Notes under the pieces: model-generated
What the model was told of the DNA's origin: nothing
The model's input: the letters and a program-made list of their open reading frames with translations, nothing else
The model's database searches: none
In this document: piece by piece, positions 42,876 to 52,452 of the stretch
Position numbering within the stretch: position 1 is the first letter of the stretch
Layout of the letters: the number at the start of each line of letters is the position of its first letter
Translations under genes and position numbers: made by a program
Assembly (NCBI GenBank): GCA_910586355.1
Contig: CAJUHJ010000004.1
Location: 45,505-109,504, forward strand
Direction: 5' to 3'
Length of the DNA stretch: 64,000 bases
From: an uncultured Lachnospiraceae bacterium
GTDB taxonomy: Bacteria; Bacillota; Clostridia; Lachnospirales; Lachnospiraceae

Positions 42876-43973
42876 TTATAATTCCCATTCCAAAATATCT
42901 GCAATCCGCCTGCATGTGAATCCATCCCCATACGGATTTTTAGACTGGCTCATTTTTTGATAAGCGATTGGATTTTCCAACAGTTCTTTAAAACTGTTAT
43001 AGATGGTTTCCTCCTTTGTTCCAACCAATTTTAACGTCCCAGCTTTTACCCCTTCCGGGCGTTCTGTTGTGTCCCGCATGACAAGAACAGGCTTTCCAAG
43101 CGATGGCGCCTCTTCCTGAATCCCTCCGCTATCCGTCAAAATCAGGTAACTGCGCGCCAGAAAATTATGAAAATCCAATACTTCTAACGGCTCTATCATC
43201 CGTATCCTGTCAGCCCCTCCTAAAATTTCATCTGCAATTTCCCGTACAGCCGGATTTAGATGAATGGGATAAAGGGCTTTCACATCTTTATGCTCGTCTA
43301 CAATTCTGCGTATGGCGCAAAACATATTTTTCATAGGTTCTCCTAAATTTTCCCGCCGGTGCGCCGTAATCAAAATAAGACGGCTGCCTTTTGCCCAATC
43401 TAGCTGCTCATGAGCATAATCTTCTCTGACCGTTGTCTTTAACGCGTCAATCGCCGTATTCCCCGTCACATAAACCGTACTGCTTTTCTTTCCCTCTTTT
43501 AAAAGATTCTGCTTAGACAAATCCGTAGGTGCAAAATGGAATGACGCAATACATCCCACTGCCTGCCTGTTAAACTCTTCCGGATATGGGGAATACATCT
43601 GATATGTACGCAGTCCTGCTTCCACATGCCCCACCGGAATTTTCAGGTAAAAACATGCAAGAGCCGACGCAAATGTAGTTGACGTATCCCCATGCACTAA
43701 AACTGCGTCCGGTTTCACTTCTTCCAATACGCCTTTCATTCCCTTTAAAATATTTTCCGTCACATCAAATAACGTCTGCCTGTCCTTCATCACAGACAAA
43801 TCATAATCCGGCCTCACTTTAAACGCCGAAAGCACCTGATCCAACATCTGGCGGTGCTGTCCCGTCACGCAGACAACTGTCTGAATCGACTTTCTTGTCT
43901 TTAGCTCATTTACAAGCGGACACATTTTAATCGCTTCCGGGCGCGTGCCAAATACCAGCATTATCTTTTTCAT
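42876..43973 (-). CDS. wecB: UDP-N-acetylglucosamine 2-epimerase (non-hydrolysing)
   Basis: Makes UDP-ManNAc from UDP-GlcNAc for polysaccharide synthesis. 365 residues starting at the ATG at 43973, which overlaps the flippase stop (ATGA). MKKIMLVFGTRPEAIKMCPL, VCVTGQHRQMLDQVL, HGDTSTTFA, GHVEAGLRTYQMYSPYPEE and LTDSGGIQEEAPSLGKP are diagnostic. Last gene of the EPS operon; a ManNAc-type sugar in the polymer is inferred. Confidence 0.95.
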   Translation of the reverse strand: MKKIMLVFGTRPEAIKMCPLVNELKTRKSIQTVVCVTGQHRQMLDQVLSAFKVRPDYDLSVMKDRQTLFDVTENILKGMKGVLEEVKPDAVLVHGDTSTTFASALACFYLKIPVGHVEAGLRTYQMYSPYPEEFNRQAVGCIASFHFAPTDLSKQNLLKEGKKSSTVYVTGNTAIDALKTTVREDYAHEQLDWAKGSRLILITAHRRENLGEPMKNMFCAIRRIVDEHKDVKALYPIHLNPAVREIADEILGGADRIRMIEPLEVLDFHNFLARSYLILTDSGGIQEEAPSLGKPVLVMRDTTERPEGVKAGTLKLVGTKEETIYNSFKELLENPIAYQKMSQSKNPYGDGFTCRRIADILEWEL

Positions 43974-45376
43974 AGCAATCCTCTTTTCATTACTTTTCGA
44001 GCCACTTTTTGTATCTCGTTTTTCTGGAAAAACAAAATCAGGCACAGACATATAGCCTGAATCAACTCCGTATTTCTTTTCAATGCAAGCAGCGTCTGGA
44101 TAAACAATACTGCTAAAATCAAAAACTGCCGTTTCCAATCTACTTTCATTTTTATAAACGAAAACAGCCCGCGCGTCCTTAAAATCCAGATAGCCGCATA
44201 TCCTAACAGCGTCGCAAAAGCTGCTCCAACCGGGCCTAACGTCTGAACAAAAATGAAATTGGCAATGATATTGACTGCCGCGCCAATCAGTGTCGTATAA
44301 AAAACTTCTTTTGTCTTCTTCACCGCCGAATACAGACATCCTTCAAACAAAGCCAGGCCATTGAACACCGCGCCAAACAATAAAAATGGAACGTATTCCC
44401 ACGCTGCAAAAAACTCCTTTGCATACAATATTTTTGCAATAAAAATATTGCAGATTAAAATCCCAGAACACCCGACGGTAGATACGCAGCTATACAACAG
44501 ATATATATTCCCAATAAATCCGTCGGAATCTTTTTTATCAAATTCTGTAATTGCAGAAATTGACCAGGCATTATAAAACACACCCTGAAGAGTAGACAAA
44601 ATCGTCGGAATTTTATAAGAAACAGAAAAAATCCCATTTGCAGTCACACCGCAAAAAAACGCCAGCATGTACTTATCGCTTGCGTTGTTTACCCACCAGG
44701 CAACTCCATTAAAAGCAAGCGGAAAACAATACAGCGCCATTTCCTTTGCAAGGCAAATATCCATCCCCGTTCTATAATCTTTATAAATACCTCCTCCAAA
44801 GAACATAATCAAAATTGCAATTCCCGTTCCTGCAGAATTGGCAATTAAATATCCATTGATTCCTGCGTCTAAAAACAACAAAAGCGCTAAATTCAGCAAA
44901 CAAGACGTCAGGGTGCTTACAATTCCGCTGACGACCAAAACACCCACCTTATCCAACGCCTTAATGTACATAGAAAATGAATTATAAATGCCTCCAAATA
45001 AATAAGAAACAAACAAAAAACAATAATAACGGCGGTCTAAATTCAGGATACCCCGCCACTCCAAAAAACAAAGGGCGGCAGCAAGCAGGATTCCGCCAAA
45101 TACATTGATTTTCATACATATACTAATAACAGCCGTCCTGTCTTTTTCCTCGTCCAGCGAAAACCGCAGCGCCGCCTCCTGTATATTTAGGGTCAATATC
45201 GGAATCAACAAAGAAGCCGTTGACGTAATCAAATCTGCCGTCCCAAAATCATCTGCGCTTAACACATAGGTATAAAGCGGCACCATAAAAAACGAAATCA
45301 TCTTTGAACCAAAACTGTTAATTGTAAAAAGCGCCGTATTTTTTGAAAGAGCCGCATACTTTGCTTTATTTCCCAT
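43970..45376 (-). CDS. Polysaccharide flippase (Wzx-like)
   Basis: 468 residues, about 12-14 membrane segments, MATE-like fold of the oligosaccharide exporter family (NSFGSKMISFFMVPLYTYVL near the N terminus). It should translocate the undecaprenyl-linked repeat unit across the membrane. It overlaps the upstream pyruvyl transferase gene by 11 bases and the epimerase by 4. Confidence 0.9.
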   Translation of the reverse strand: MGNKAKYAALSKNTALFTINSFGSKMISFFMVPLYTYVLSADDFGTADLITSTASLLIPILTLNIQEAALRFSLDEEKDRTAVISICMKINVFGGILLAAALCFLEWRGILNLDRRYYCFLFVSYLFGGIYNSFSMYIKALDKVGVLVVSGIVSTLTSCLLNLALLLFLDAGINGYLIANSAGTGIAILIMFFGGGIYKDYRTGMDICLAKEMALYCFPLAFNGVAWWVNNASDKYMLAFFCGVTANGIFSVSYKIPTILSTLQGVFYNAWSISAITEFDKKDSDGFIGNIYLLYSCVSTVGCSGILICNIFIAKILYAKEFFAAWEYVPFLLFGAVFNGLALFEGCLYSAVKKTKEVFYTTLIGAAVNIIANFIFVQTLGPVGAAFATLLGYAAIWILRTRGLFSFIKMKVDWKRQFLILAVLFIQTLLALKRNTELIQAICLCLILFFQKNEIQKVARKVMKRGLL

Positions 45377-47657
45377 TCTTTTTTAACAACCTCCGAATAT
45401 CCGACATCAGAATCCAAACTTTTTTTCTTTGCATATATGGCTGCACAAATTTTTTTATAATATGTTCCATAGAAACCGACGGATTCGCCAAATCTGCCAA
45501 AAGCCTCCGATAAAAAACGGGAATCGGGCTGTTTTTACTCTGCTGGCAGCAAAAATAATCAGAAATATCCTGTTTCATTATGTCTGCATACCCGTTTAAT
45601 TCCTGCAAAATCCCCTCTCCTTTTTCATTCATACAAATTACCATGCTGACCCCGTCCTTATCGTTTAAAAACTTAGGCCCCCAATAATCCCCAATCCGTA
45701 TATCCGCCGCGCTAAAATCTCTAAAACGACATTCATAACAAGGTTTCGAATAACATTCCATAGATTCAAACATCAAAAAAAATGGATCTTTTGACTGATG
45801 TGCACAGTGGGATTTCTGCAAATCCCTGCTATATATATATCTCTCTCTCCAGCCATGTTTTTTATCACGGAAGGAAACCTCTAAACGATTCTGATCCATG
45901 CCAAATGAATCCTGCAAATACTGCTGGTATTTTTGATATAAAAGCTGCGAAGGTACGCCATGACAGATTAAATCGACATAAACAATATCTTCACGCTCCC
46001 CAGCCATTTTTCGTGCCGCCGCAATCTGGCACGGCGTACCGAAAACAACCGTTTTTTCAATTCCTTTTTTAAGCGCCAGGATAATCTTTATAAAATCACT
46101 TTGGAGATACTTGCTCCCCTGCAGCAGCGCAAGTTTTTCTGTTTCTTTTGGCAAAACGAAAATATGCCTTGCCCGCTGTTCTTTTTTGTCAAACATACAT
46201 CCGGCGGCACAATACCCCTTTTTTAAGTACGTCTCTGCAATCCGGTACGCAATGCCTCCGCTGGACGACGTTTTTAAAACCTGCATACTGTTATCTTTAT
46301 AAGAAAACAGCTTCCCATTTTTTAGGGGGGTTCCTTCTCTCTCACCATACAAGGGGCATACTTTTTGGCATTTCCCACAGGAAATACATTGTTCTTTGTC
46401 TACATTTGCACACAAAAATCCATCTCTTAGCTGAAGTGAAACTGCATGAACCGGACATACCGACGCACATGCGCCGCAGCCGCAGCAAAAACCATCTTCC
46501 ACAGATACATATTTTTTTATTTCAGTCTGTTCTATATGGTTTTTGATACTCTCCAAAGCAGCAGACAGAAAATCCAACGACTTTTTCCGCCATTTGAAAA
46601 GAATATCATTCACGCTGTCATACTCTATTTTTTCTAAAAACCCATCCAAACTTAAGCCATGCTGATACAGCCGCGCGCTTAACTTTGTGATTTTTAAGAG
46701 ATGGTAAATCCTGGAATTTTGATTATTTCCCTCATTCTTTTTGAAGCGTTCAAATACGGTAAATTCTTTATTGAAGTTGATTGCAAACGCCATGCCATGA
46801 AACGAATCCGTACAGACAAACGACGCTCCTTCCATAAGTTCCAAAAATTCTGACGGTCCTATTGGCGTTTTGATACATCCTCTCCTGCCTAAATCTTTAC
46901 AAAACACAGGAATCACTTTTACTTTCAAATGGAGTTTTTGGGCAAGTTCGTATGTTTTTTTCCAGTAATGCCGATTTGTACGTAAAAAATAAGCCAGCAG
47001 ATAAGGTTCCTTTTGGGAATTTGTATCTGACGCCATTGCGCCCCATTTATGCCGGGGAAGTAAAAGCGTAGGGTCTAATACAGTTTCCACCGGCTTTTGA
47101 ATCAACTGGGAAATCAATTCTGAACCGCTGTATTCCCTTGTAGAAATCCATTCAAAACGTCCGGCAAGCCTTTGCATTTCTTTTTCAATATCTTTATCCT
47201 TGACAGACGTTAGTCCCACGCTTGGAGCATAAGATACCATCCTTTTCGGATCCTCTGCAAAATCCAGAAAATATCTCTCATCAAAACAGGTTGGCGCCCA
47301 AATCTGGTCGCTGCCGCAGACAAACGCCCCATACAAATCATTCAATTCCCTAAAATCAGAAAACGTAACGCATGGCTTGGAAAATGATAAATTTTTTTTC
47401 AAAAATTCTTCAAACAAACTCTCGCGCGCTGCTTTCGCATAAATCCTGTTCAGACGTCCTTTAACCGCTCCTTTGATTCTATCTGCATAATAAGAAACCA
47501 CATCGTCCGACAATAAAAAACGCCGCTCTCCCTGTGGCTGATAATGAATCACATCTACCGGACAGCCCATTTCCCGGATAACATGCGATAATGCCGTCAC
47601 TTGAAGCGCCGTACCATAATTATGGTAGTGAAACCACGTTAATAATCCTACATTCAT
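45366..47657 (-). CDS. Polysaccharide pyruvyl transferase fused to ferredoxin-FrhB-like module
   Basis: 763 residues from the ATG at 47657; a longer frame would overlap the glycosyltransferase gene. Residues 1-330 are a polysaccharide pyruvyl transferase domain (VGLLTWFHYHNYGTALQ, FVCGSDQIWAP, CTDSFHGMAFAI). A linker leads to two 4Fe-4S motifs (C391-C394-C397-C401 and C424-C427-C430-C434), then an FrhB-like domain (SSSGGIAYRIAE, FGTPCQIAAARK, CRFRDFSAADIRIGDYWG) to the end. The two activities are commonly separate neighbouring genes; the fusion suggests coupling of redox chemistry with sugar modification. Confidence 0.9.
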   Translation of the reverse strand: MNVGLLTWFHYHNYGTALQVTALSHVIREMGCPVDVIHYQPQGERRFLLSDDVVSYYADRIKGAVKGRLNRIYAKAARESLFEEFLKKNLSFSKPCVTFSDFRELNDLYGAFVCGSDQIWAPTCFDERYFLDFAEDPKRMVSYAPSVGLTSVKDKDIEKEMQRLAGRFEWISTREYSGSELISQLIQKPVETVLDPTLLLPRHKWGAMASDTNSQKEPYLLAYFLRTNRHYWKKTYELAQKLHLKVKVIPVFCKDLGRRGCIKTPIGPSEFLELMEGASFVCTDSFHGMAFAINFNKEFTVFERFKKNEGNNQNSRIYHLLKITKLSARLYQHGLSLDGFLEKIEYDSVNDILFKWRKKSLDFLSAALESIKNHIEQTEIKKYVSVEDGFCCGCGACASVCPVHAVSLQLRDGFLCANVDKEQCISCGKCQKVCPLYGEREGTPLKNGKLFSYKDNSMQVLKTSSSGGIAYRIAETYLKKGYCAAGCMFDKKEQRARHIFVLPKETEKLALLQGSKYLQSDFIKIILALKKGIEKTVVFGTPCQIAAARKMAGEREDIVYVDLICHGVPSQLLYQKYQQYLQDSFGMDQNRLEVSFRDKKHGWRERYIYSRDLQKSHCAHQSKDPFFLMFESMECYSKPCYECRFRDFSAADIRIGDYWGPKFLNDKDGVSMVICMNEKGEGILQELNGYADIMKQDISDYFCCQQSKNSPIPVFYRRLLADLANPSVSMEHIIKKFVQPYMQRKKVWILMSDIRRLLKKNGK

Positions 47658-47680
47658 TACTCCTGCCTGCCTTTTCGTTT

Positions 47681-48484
47681 TTAAAGATTTTCCCCTCTTT
47701 TTATGATACGGGCGATTTTTTTTATCATTTCGGCTAACCCAAACGAATATAGGGACCTCGCCAGCCTCCACAACCAAATCCGAAACAGAGCTGCCGCTCT
47801 TTCTTCTCCTAGTTTTCTTGCAATTTTTGCTTCGAAATCAAACCATCTGTTCTGTTTTTTCGTACGCCAGGATGCGGAAAAATGATGTATCGTATAAGTA
47901 TTTTCTGTACAGTGAATTTCTTTTGTCAAATAACTTTTTGGACAAAAATATTCTTTCGGATATAATGCAAATCCTTCAACTACCTGATAACTGTTATTTC
48001 GTTTTAATCCTTTTTTATGACAAACTTCTGTAATATATACAACGTTTGTCATACCGTCGAAACTCCCGTCAGAACGGATAAAATGCCTGTTTTCATACTC
48101 TAAAACCATTTCCGCAAATAAAGGAAAACCCTTTTCACACGCCATAATCCCGGTAGGAACTGCATCTTCAGTCTCAAAACCGGAAAATGCCTTCTCTGTC
48201 AAAAACGAATCCAGCGGCTGTATCACTTCCACATCTGTATCCATATAAATTCCGCCATAGTCTGAAAGAACTTTTAAACGGACATAGTCTGTAATAAACG
48301 CCCACTTTTTCGCCTCAAACGCTTCTTTTACATAATCGCAGCTGCAAACATCAAAATTATCCTCATTCCATTCTATAATTTCATAATCAGGGCAGTACTT
48401 CTTCCAGCTTGCAATACATTTTACCGCAAGATTTGGCAATGGTTTTTTACCAAACCAGCAATAATGTATTTTTTTCGGTATCAT
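47681..48484 (-). CDS. Glycosyltransferase, GT32-like (OCH1/capsular type)
   Basis: 267 residues. IPKKIHYCWFGKKPLP at the start, DYVRLKVLSDYGGIYMDTD with the DxD motif at 82-84, and a C-terminal SASWRTKKQNRW. Cytoplasmic sugar transferase acting on the lipid-linked repeat unit; donor and linkage not predictable. Confidence 0.9.
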   Translation of the reverse strand: MIPKKIHYCWFGKKPLPNLAVKCIASWKKYCPDYEIIEWNEDNFDVCSCDYVKEAFEAKKWAFITDYVRLKVLSDYGGIYMDTDVEVIQPLDSFLTEKAFSGFETEDAVPTGIMACEKGFPLFAEMVLEYENRHFIRSDGSFDGMTNVVYITEVCHKKGLKRNNSYQVVEGFALYPKEYFCPKSYLTKEIHCTENTYTIHHFSASWRTKKQNRWFDFEAKIARKLGEERAAALFRIWLWRLARSLYSFGLAEMIKKIARIIKRGENL

Positions 48485-48500
48485 AACAACATTCTCCTTT

Positions 48501-49466
48501 TTATTTCTTTAATAAGCGTATCATCCCTTTATACATCTGCTTATACAGTCCAGGATTCAAATAACACAAAATTAATTGTATCTTTCGGGAGCAGGCAATA
48601 TTTGTACAGCGGTATATGTCATTCTTGGTCTTTTTCACGATAGCCTGGTATTTATGGTAAACGTCTTTGTCCCATACATTATGCTTTATCATTTCATCTA
48701 TAAAATATAGATAGTAAATCGCGCAGCCTGCCAAAACAGCCCTGTTGTCTTGATTTTGTTCTATCACTTCATTTATAGAGTCAATCAAATCATACGACTT
48801 AGGCTTAAATTGTTTTTGCGTAATGGAACCTTCTCTGCGCCGGTAACAATAAAGGCTGTCTGGTATAAACGCTATCATTTCACTGCTCCTAAATAACCGG
48901 TACGTTGTTACAATGTCTTCGTACAGCCTTCCTTCCGGATATTTTATATCTGTAAACAACTCTCTTTTATACATTTTATTCCACGCATAACACTGAAAAA
49001 AAGTTTCATAAAATAACACATCAATTGCCTGCTGACGTGTAAATACCTGCATGGATTTGATATTTATTTTATGGGAATAGATTACGCCAGATTGTTCGTT
49101 ACAGACTTCATAATTGCAGCAGGCAATATCTGCATGACTACATTCCATTACTTCTACTAAAGAAGAAATCATGCCGCTTCGTATGAAATCATCGCTGTCC
49201 ACAAACACAATATAATCTCCCACAGCGTATTTTAACCCCACATTCCTTGCGCTTGACAAACCGCCGTTTTTCTTTTGAATGTATTTTACCCTTGTATCTC
49301 TTTTACTGAATGTTTCGCATATCTGACCTGACCCGTCTGTGGAACCGTCATTTACAATAATAATTTCCATATTTTTATACGATTGCTTTTGTATGCTGTC
49401 CAAACATTGGGGGAGATATTTTTCTACATTATAAACAGGCAAAATTAAACTAACCTTTCGTTCCAT
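48501..49466 (-). CDS. Glycosyltransferase family 2
   Basis: 321 residues. GT-A fold start (VSLILPVYNVEKYLPQCLDS), NDGSTDGS, NGGLSSARNVGL and the DxD motif at 90-92 (FVDSDDF). Adds a sugar to the repeat unit. RBS ahead of the ATG; 12 bases after the polymerase gene. Confidence 0.93.
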   Translation of the reverse strand: MERKVSLILPVYNVEKYLPQCLDSIQKQSYKNMEIIIVNDGSTDGSGQICETFSKRDTRVKYIQKKNGGLSSARNVGLKYAVGDYIVFVDSDDFIRSGMISSLVEVMECSHADIACCNYEVCNEQSGVIYSHKINIKSMQVFTRQQAIDVLFYETFFQCYAWNKMYKRELFTDIKYPEGRLYEDIVTTYRLFRSSEMIAFIPDSLYCYRRREGSITQKQFKPKSYDLIDSINEVIEQNQDNRAVLAGCAIYYLYFIDEMIKHNVWDKDVYHKYQAIVKKTKNDIYRCTNIACSRKIQLILCYLNPGLYKQMYKGMIRLLKK

Positions 49467-49478
49467 AAAGTCCCTCCG

Positions 49479-50579
49479 CTATCTGCGCATTGAAATATAT
49501 GGATACAGCCCGTCAACTTCAAAATACACATAAAGGAAATAAAATAAAAATAGAGAACATATCATTAAATATAAATTTACGAACCATTTTATAATCCGCT
49601 TTTTACAGCAATTTCCCAATTGGGCGGCTAAAATGATATAACTAGGCAAAAAATAATACATCATCCGAAAGGCATACCATAAATAGCCTGACATTAAAAT
49701 AGTAGAAAAAACAAAAATATAACCGCAAAGATGCATGTAATTATATTTATTTTTCAAAATTAGTTTTTTCCAATTCAGTAAAATCAAAGGCAGAATTAAA
49801 AGCGGAATTGCAAAAAATTTTATATTAACCGTATTCCAGTCAAACAGCGCGTCAATCTGATTTTGAAACTTTATAAAGATAGGAAGTTTTACCAGCCACT
49901 GAAGCGAGAACACGACGATAATCGGAGCGCAAAAGAAAATATACGGCAGCCTTCTTTTGGCTCTTTCATTATCTGAAAATTTGTATGTAATCAAATAGAT
50001 AAACATAACAACCGCGGTCACATGCAGAAAACTTGCCAGCAAAAATACGAAACAAGCAGCCGCCGGCCGGCCTTTTTCCAGATATAAATATCCAATAAAA
50101 GAAACTGCCACCGCCAGCATCTGCCTTAAAATATTATAAGACGGCAGATAAATGAGTACAAAAAATAAACAGAACGCCACGACGACATTGATTTCCTTTT
50201 TTCTTTTTATAAAAAACGAAAAAAATGTGGCGCAAATAATCGCACAGCTCACACCTAAAAAAAAGCGGAATGTCGGATAAATTTTATGGACAAAACGTCC
50301 AAAATAGATAAACAAACTTTCATACAACGTTTCCTGCCAACTGTTTACGACATAACCATTATAATAAATATCATAATACACGCCGTTGGTATCGCTTCCC
50401 ACTGACAAGTCCCTCATCGAAAAAGCATAAATCAGCGGAATACTGACAAACAAAATCCCTAAAAACACAGCCGCCTTTGTCCTGTCCTTTCCTGATACCA
50501 ATACCCTTTTATGAAAAATCAGATTATTTTTGATGAAATATCCTAAAACAGCTAAATAGCCGATTAAATACAGATACAC
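49479..50579 (-). CDS. EpsG-family polysaccharide polymerase
   Basis: 366 residues, about ten membrane segments, with the EpsG-like SMRDLSVGSDTNGVYYDIYY loop and LPSYNILRQMLAVAVSFIG. Likely the Wzy-type polymerase joining repeat units outside the membrane. Only polymerase candidate in the operon. Confidence 0.88.
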   Translation of the reverse strand: MYLYLIGYLAVLGYFIKNNLIFHKRVLVSGKDRTKAAVFLGILFVSIPLIYAFSMRDLSVGSDTNGVYYDIYYNGYVVNSWQETLYESLFIYFGRFVHKIYPTFRFFLGVSCAIICATFFSFFIKRKKEINVVVAFCLFFVLIYLPSYNILRQMLAVAVSFIGYLYLEKGRPAAACFVFLLASFLHVTAVVMFIYLITYKFSDNERAKRRLPYIFFCAPIIVVFSLQWLVKLPIFIKFQNQIDALFDWNTVNIKFFAIPLLILPLILLNWKKLILKNKYNYMHLCGYIFVFSTILMSGYLWYAFRMMYYFLPSYIILAAQLGNCCKKRIIKWFVNLYLMICSLFLFYFLYVYFEVDGLYPYISMRR

Positions 50580-50592
50580 AATACCCTCCTAA

Positions 50593-52440
50593 CTACGAAA
50601 ACAACTGTCTCAGCCGTTTATATACGAAAAATGCAGACGGCAGATTAAAATTTCTTTTCAAAAACGCCACCTTCCAGCCCGCATCCCGAAACTCCTTTAT
50701 GCAATTTTTCCGATTCGAAAGTTTTTTTGCCAAAAACATATCTTTTTCATTCATATCAGAAATGCGAAAATCCCCAAAGGCTTCCATGATTTTTCTGGGA
50801 GGCTGTTTTAAAATCCGATACATTGGATAAAAATATTCTTTATAATAACAATGCTGATAAGAATGGCTCCCTGAATAATCCCGAATAAAATCAATTGCCG
50901 CATCCTGGCAGATTTTTACTTTGGGATATATATCTTCAAATTCATAACAATCTAAAACGGCTTTGGCCTGCCCAGATAAATTTTCATAGGAAACAGCCGA
51001 GCCATGGTCTGCCATAAACAGCAGTTCTAACAAAGACGTCCCGCTGTTTAACAGCAAATTTTCATTTGATGAAACCCGTCCGTAATTGAATAAATATCCA
51101 TAATTTTCAATATATTTGGCATTTTTATAATATTCATCCCGCTGCGCCAGAAAAAAGCCCATCATATCCGCATCTATGCCGTAATAACGAAAAACCTGTG
51201 CTAACGCCCGCTGCATAGAACCGTTCCATCCTAAATCGACGACTGCAAACCTGCCTTTTACCTGCTCCTGCTTTAAATATAAGCGCAAATTTTCCGCTTC
51301 CTGATAAGCATTTTGTTTCGTTTTATCAAACATATCCTTTTGAATAGCGACTTTCTGCAGATCTGATAATTCTCCAAACGTTTTATTTAAAACTGCATTA
51401 TCATACCATGGACATTCCTTAAAATCTTCTTTACTTAAGCCCAACTTCCCGATTGCATTTTCCACAGTCACACGAGGATACATTGGACGCAGAGCCAAAA
51501 AATCTTCCAACGTATTGGCCATTACAACTGCCGGTATCGCAAGGCTCCTCCTGGATACATAAAGATACGACTCCTGGTATTTCCCAGAAAACAGGCTGTC
51601 AAACGCTCTTTTTAAAAACTGGCCTTCTCTGGAAAAAAAGAAAATCCGGCTCTGATGAGAAAAAGAAAACTGCTTGTCAAGCCAGTTGACAAACCCATAC
51701 AAAAAAGGCCCGAACACCCGATAGCCAAATTGATAATAAACGTCGTCAGTATTTTTGCAATGGGATGATGTAAACGCAGCAATTCCAAGCAAATCCTTTT
51801 TTAGATCTAACCTGCTATTTTTATAGCGGTAAAAAAAAGCATCTAACCCTTTCATTCTGGGCATCACATAATCTGATTTATAATTGTCGCCGATATGTAA
51901 TACTTTTTCTCCATTACAGCAATATGTTGCTTTCACTACGTCAAATAACAGCCCGTTTGATTTTGTTTTTTTATGCCGGGAAGACAAAAAGAGTTTGGCA
52001 TATCCCGTAATATGGCACTTCTTTAGAATTTGCTTTATCAGTCTTTCTTCCAAGTAAATATCTGACGTCAGGATGATAATCTTATTTTTTTCCCTGCAAT
52101 ATTGATACACAGCCGTCATTTCAGGATTCATCCTGCAGACAGACAATTCTATCAATTCTTCACATTTTTTAAATTCTGTCTTTTGTTTTTCGGAAAGATT
52201 TGACATATTGGCATAAATTTCATCTAAAGTGATTTCTGATTTTCCATTGCTATGTCTGGCTTTTTCTTCCGCATTTATTCTAAGTTCTTTATAACGCATA
52301 GGCTCTTCGCCCATTTTTTCCCCCGTCATTGCAAAAACAGCCTGCGGGCTGATACAGCTTCTATATACTAAAGTGTCAAATATATCAAAACTAATTATGT
52401 CATGTCCTTCTATCCTCTGGATTAGCTTTCTTAACGTCAT
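50593..52440 (-). CDS. HAD-superfamily protein of polysaccharide clusters
   Basis: 615 residues. N-terminal HAD domain with ISFDIFDTLVYRS (Asp19), IILTSDIYL and HIGDNYKSD. The remaining 350 residues are of the type found in large HAD-like proteins of EPS loci (COG5610-like): YLYVSRRSLAIPAV, VVDLGWNGSMQRALAQVF. Perhaps a phosphatase or a transferase accessory. Substrate unknown. Confidence 0.78.
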   Translation of the reverse strand: MTLRKLIQRIEGHDIISFDIFDTLVYRSCISPQAVFAMTGEKMGEEPMRYKELRINAEEKARHSNGKSEITLDEIYANMSNLSEKQKTEFKKCEELIELSVCRMNPEMTAVYQYCREKNKIIILTSDIYLEERLIKQILKKCHITGYAKLFLSSRHKKTKSNGLLFDVVKATYCCNGEKVLHIGDNYKSDYVMPRMKGLDAFFYRYKNSRLDLKKDLLGIAAFTSSHCKNTDDVYYQFGYRVFGPFLYGFVNWLDKQFSFSHQSRIFFFSREGQFLKRAFDSLFSGKYQESYLYVSRRSLAIPAVVMANTLEDFLALRPMYPRVTVENAIGKLGLSKEDFKECPWYDNAVLNKTFGELSDLQKVAIQKDMFDKTKQNAYQEAENLRLYLKQEQVKGRFAVVDLGWNGSMQRALAQVFRYYGIDADMMGFFLAQRDEYYKNAKYIENYGYLFNYGRVSSNENLLLNSGTSLLELLFMADHGSAVSYENLSGQAKAVLDCYEFEDIYPKVKICQDAAIDFIRDYSGSHSYQHCYYKEYFYPMYRILKQPPRKIMEAFGDFRISDMNEKDMFLAKKLSNRKNCIKEFRDAGWKVAFLKRNFNLPSAFFVYKRLRQLFS

Positions 52441-52452
52441 TTCAATTCATCC

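Noticed and set aside
43974..44339. Longer N terminus of the epimerase gene (open frame to 44339)
   Set aside because: It would overlap the flippase by 370 bases; the family start MKKIMLVFGTRPEA fits the ATG at 43973.
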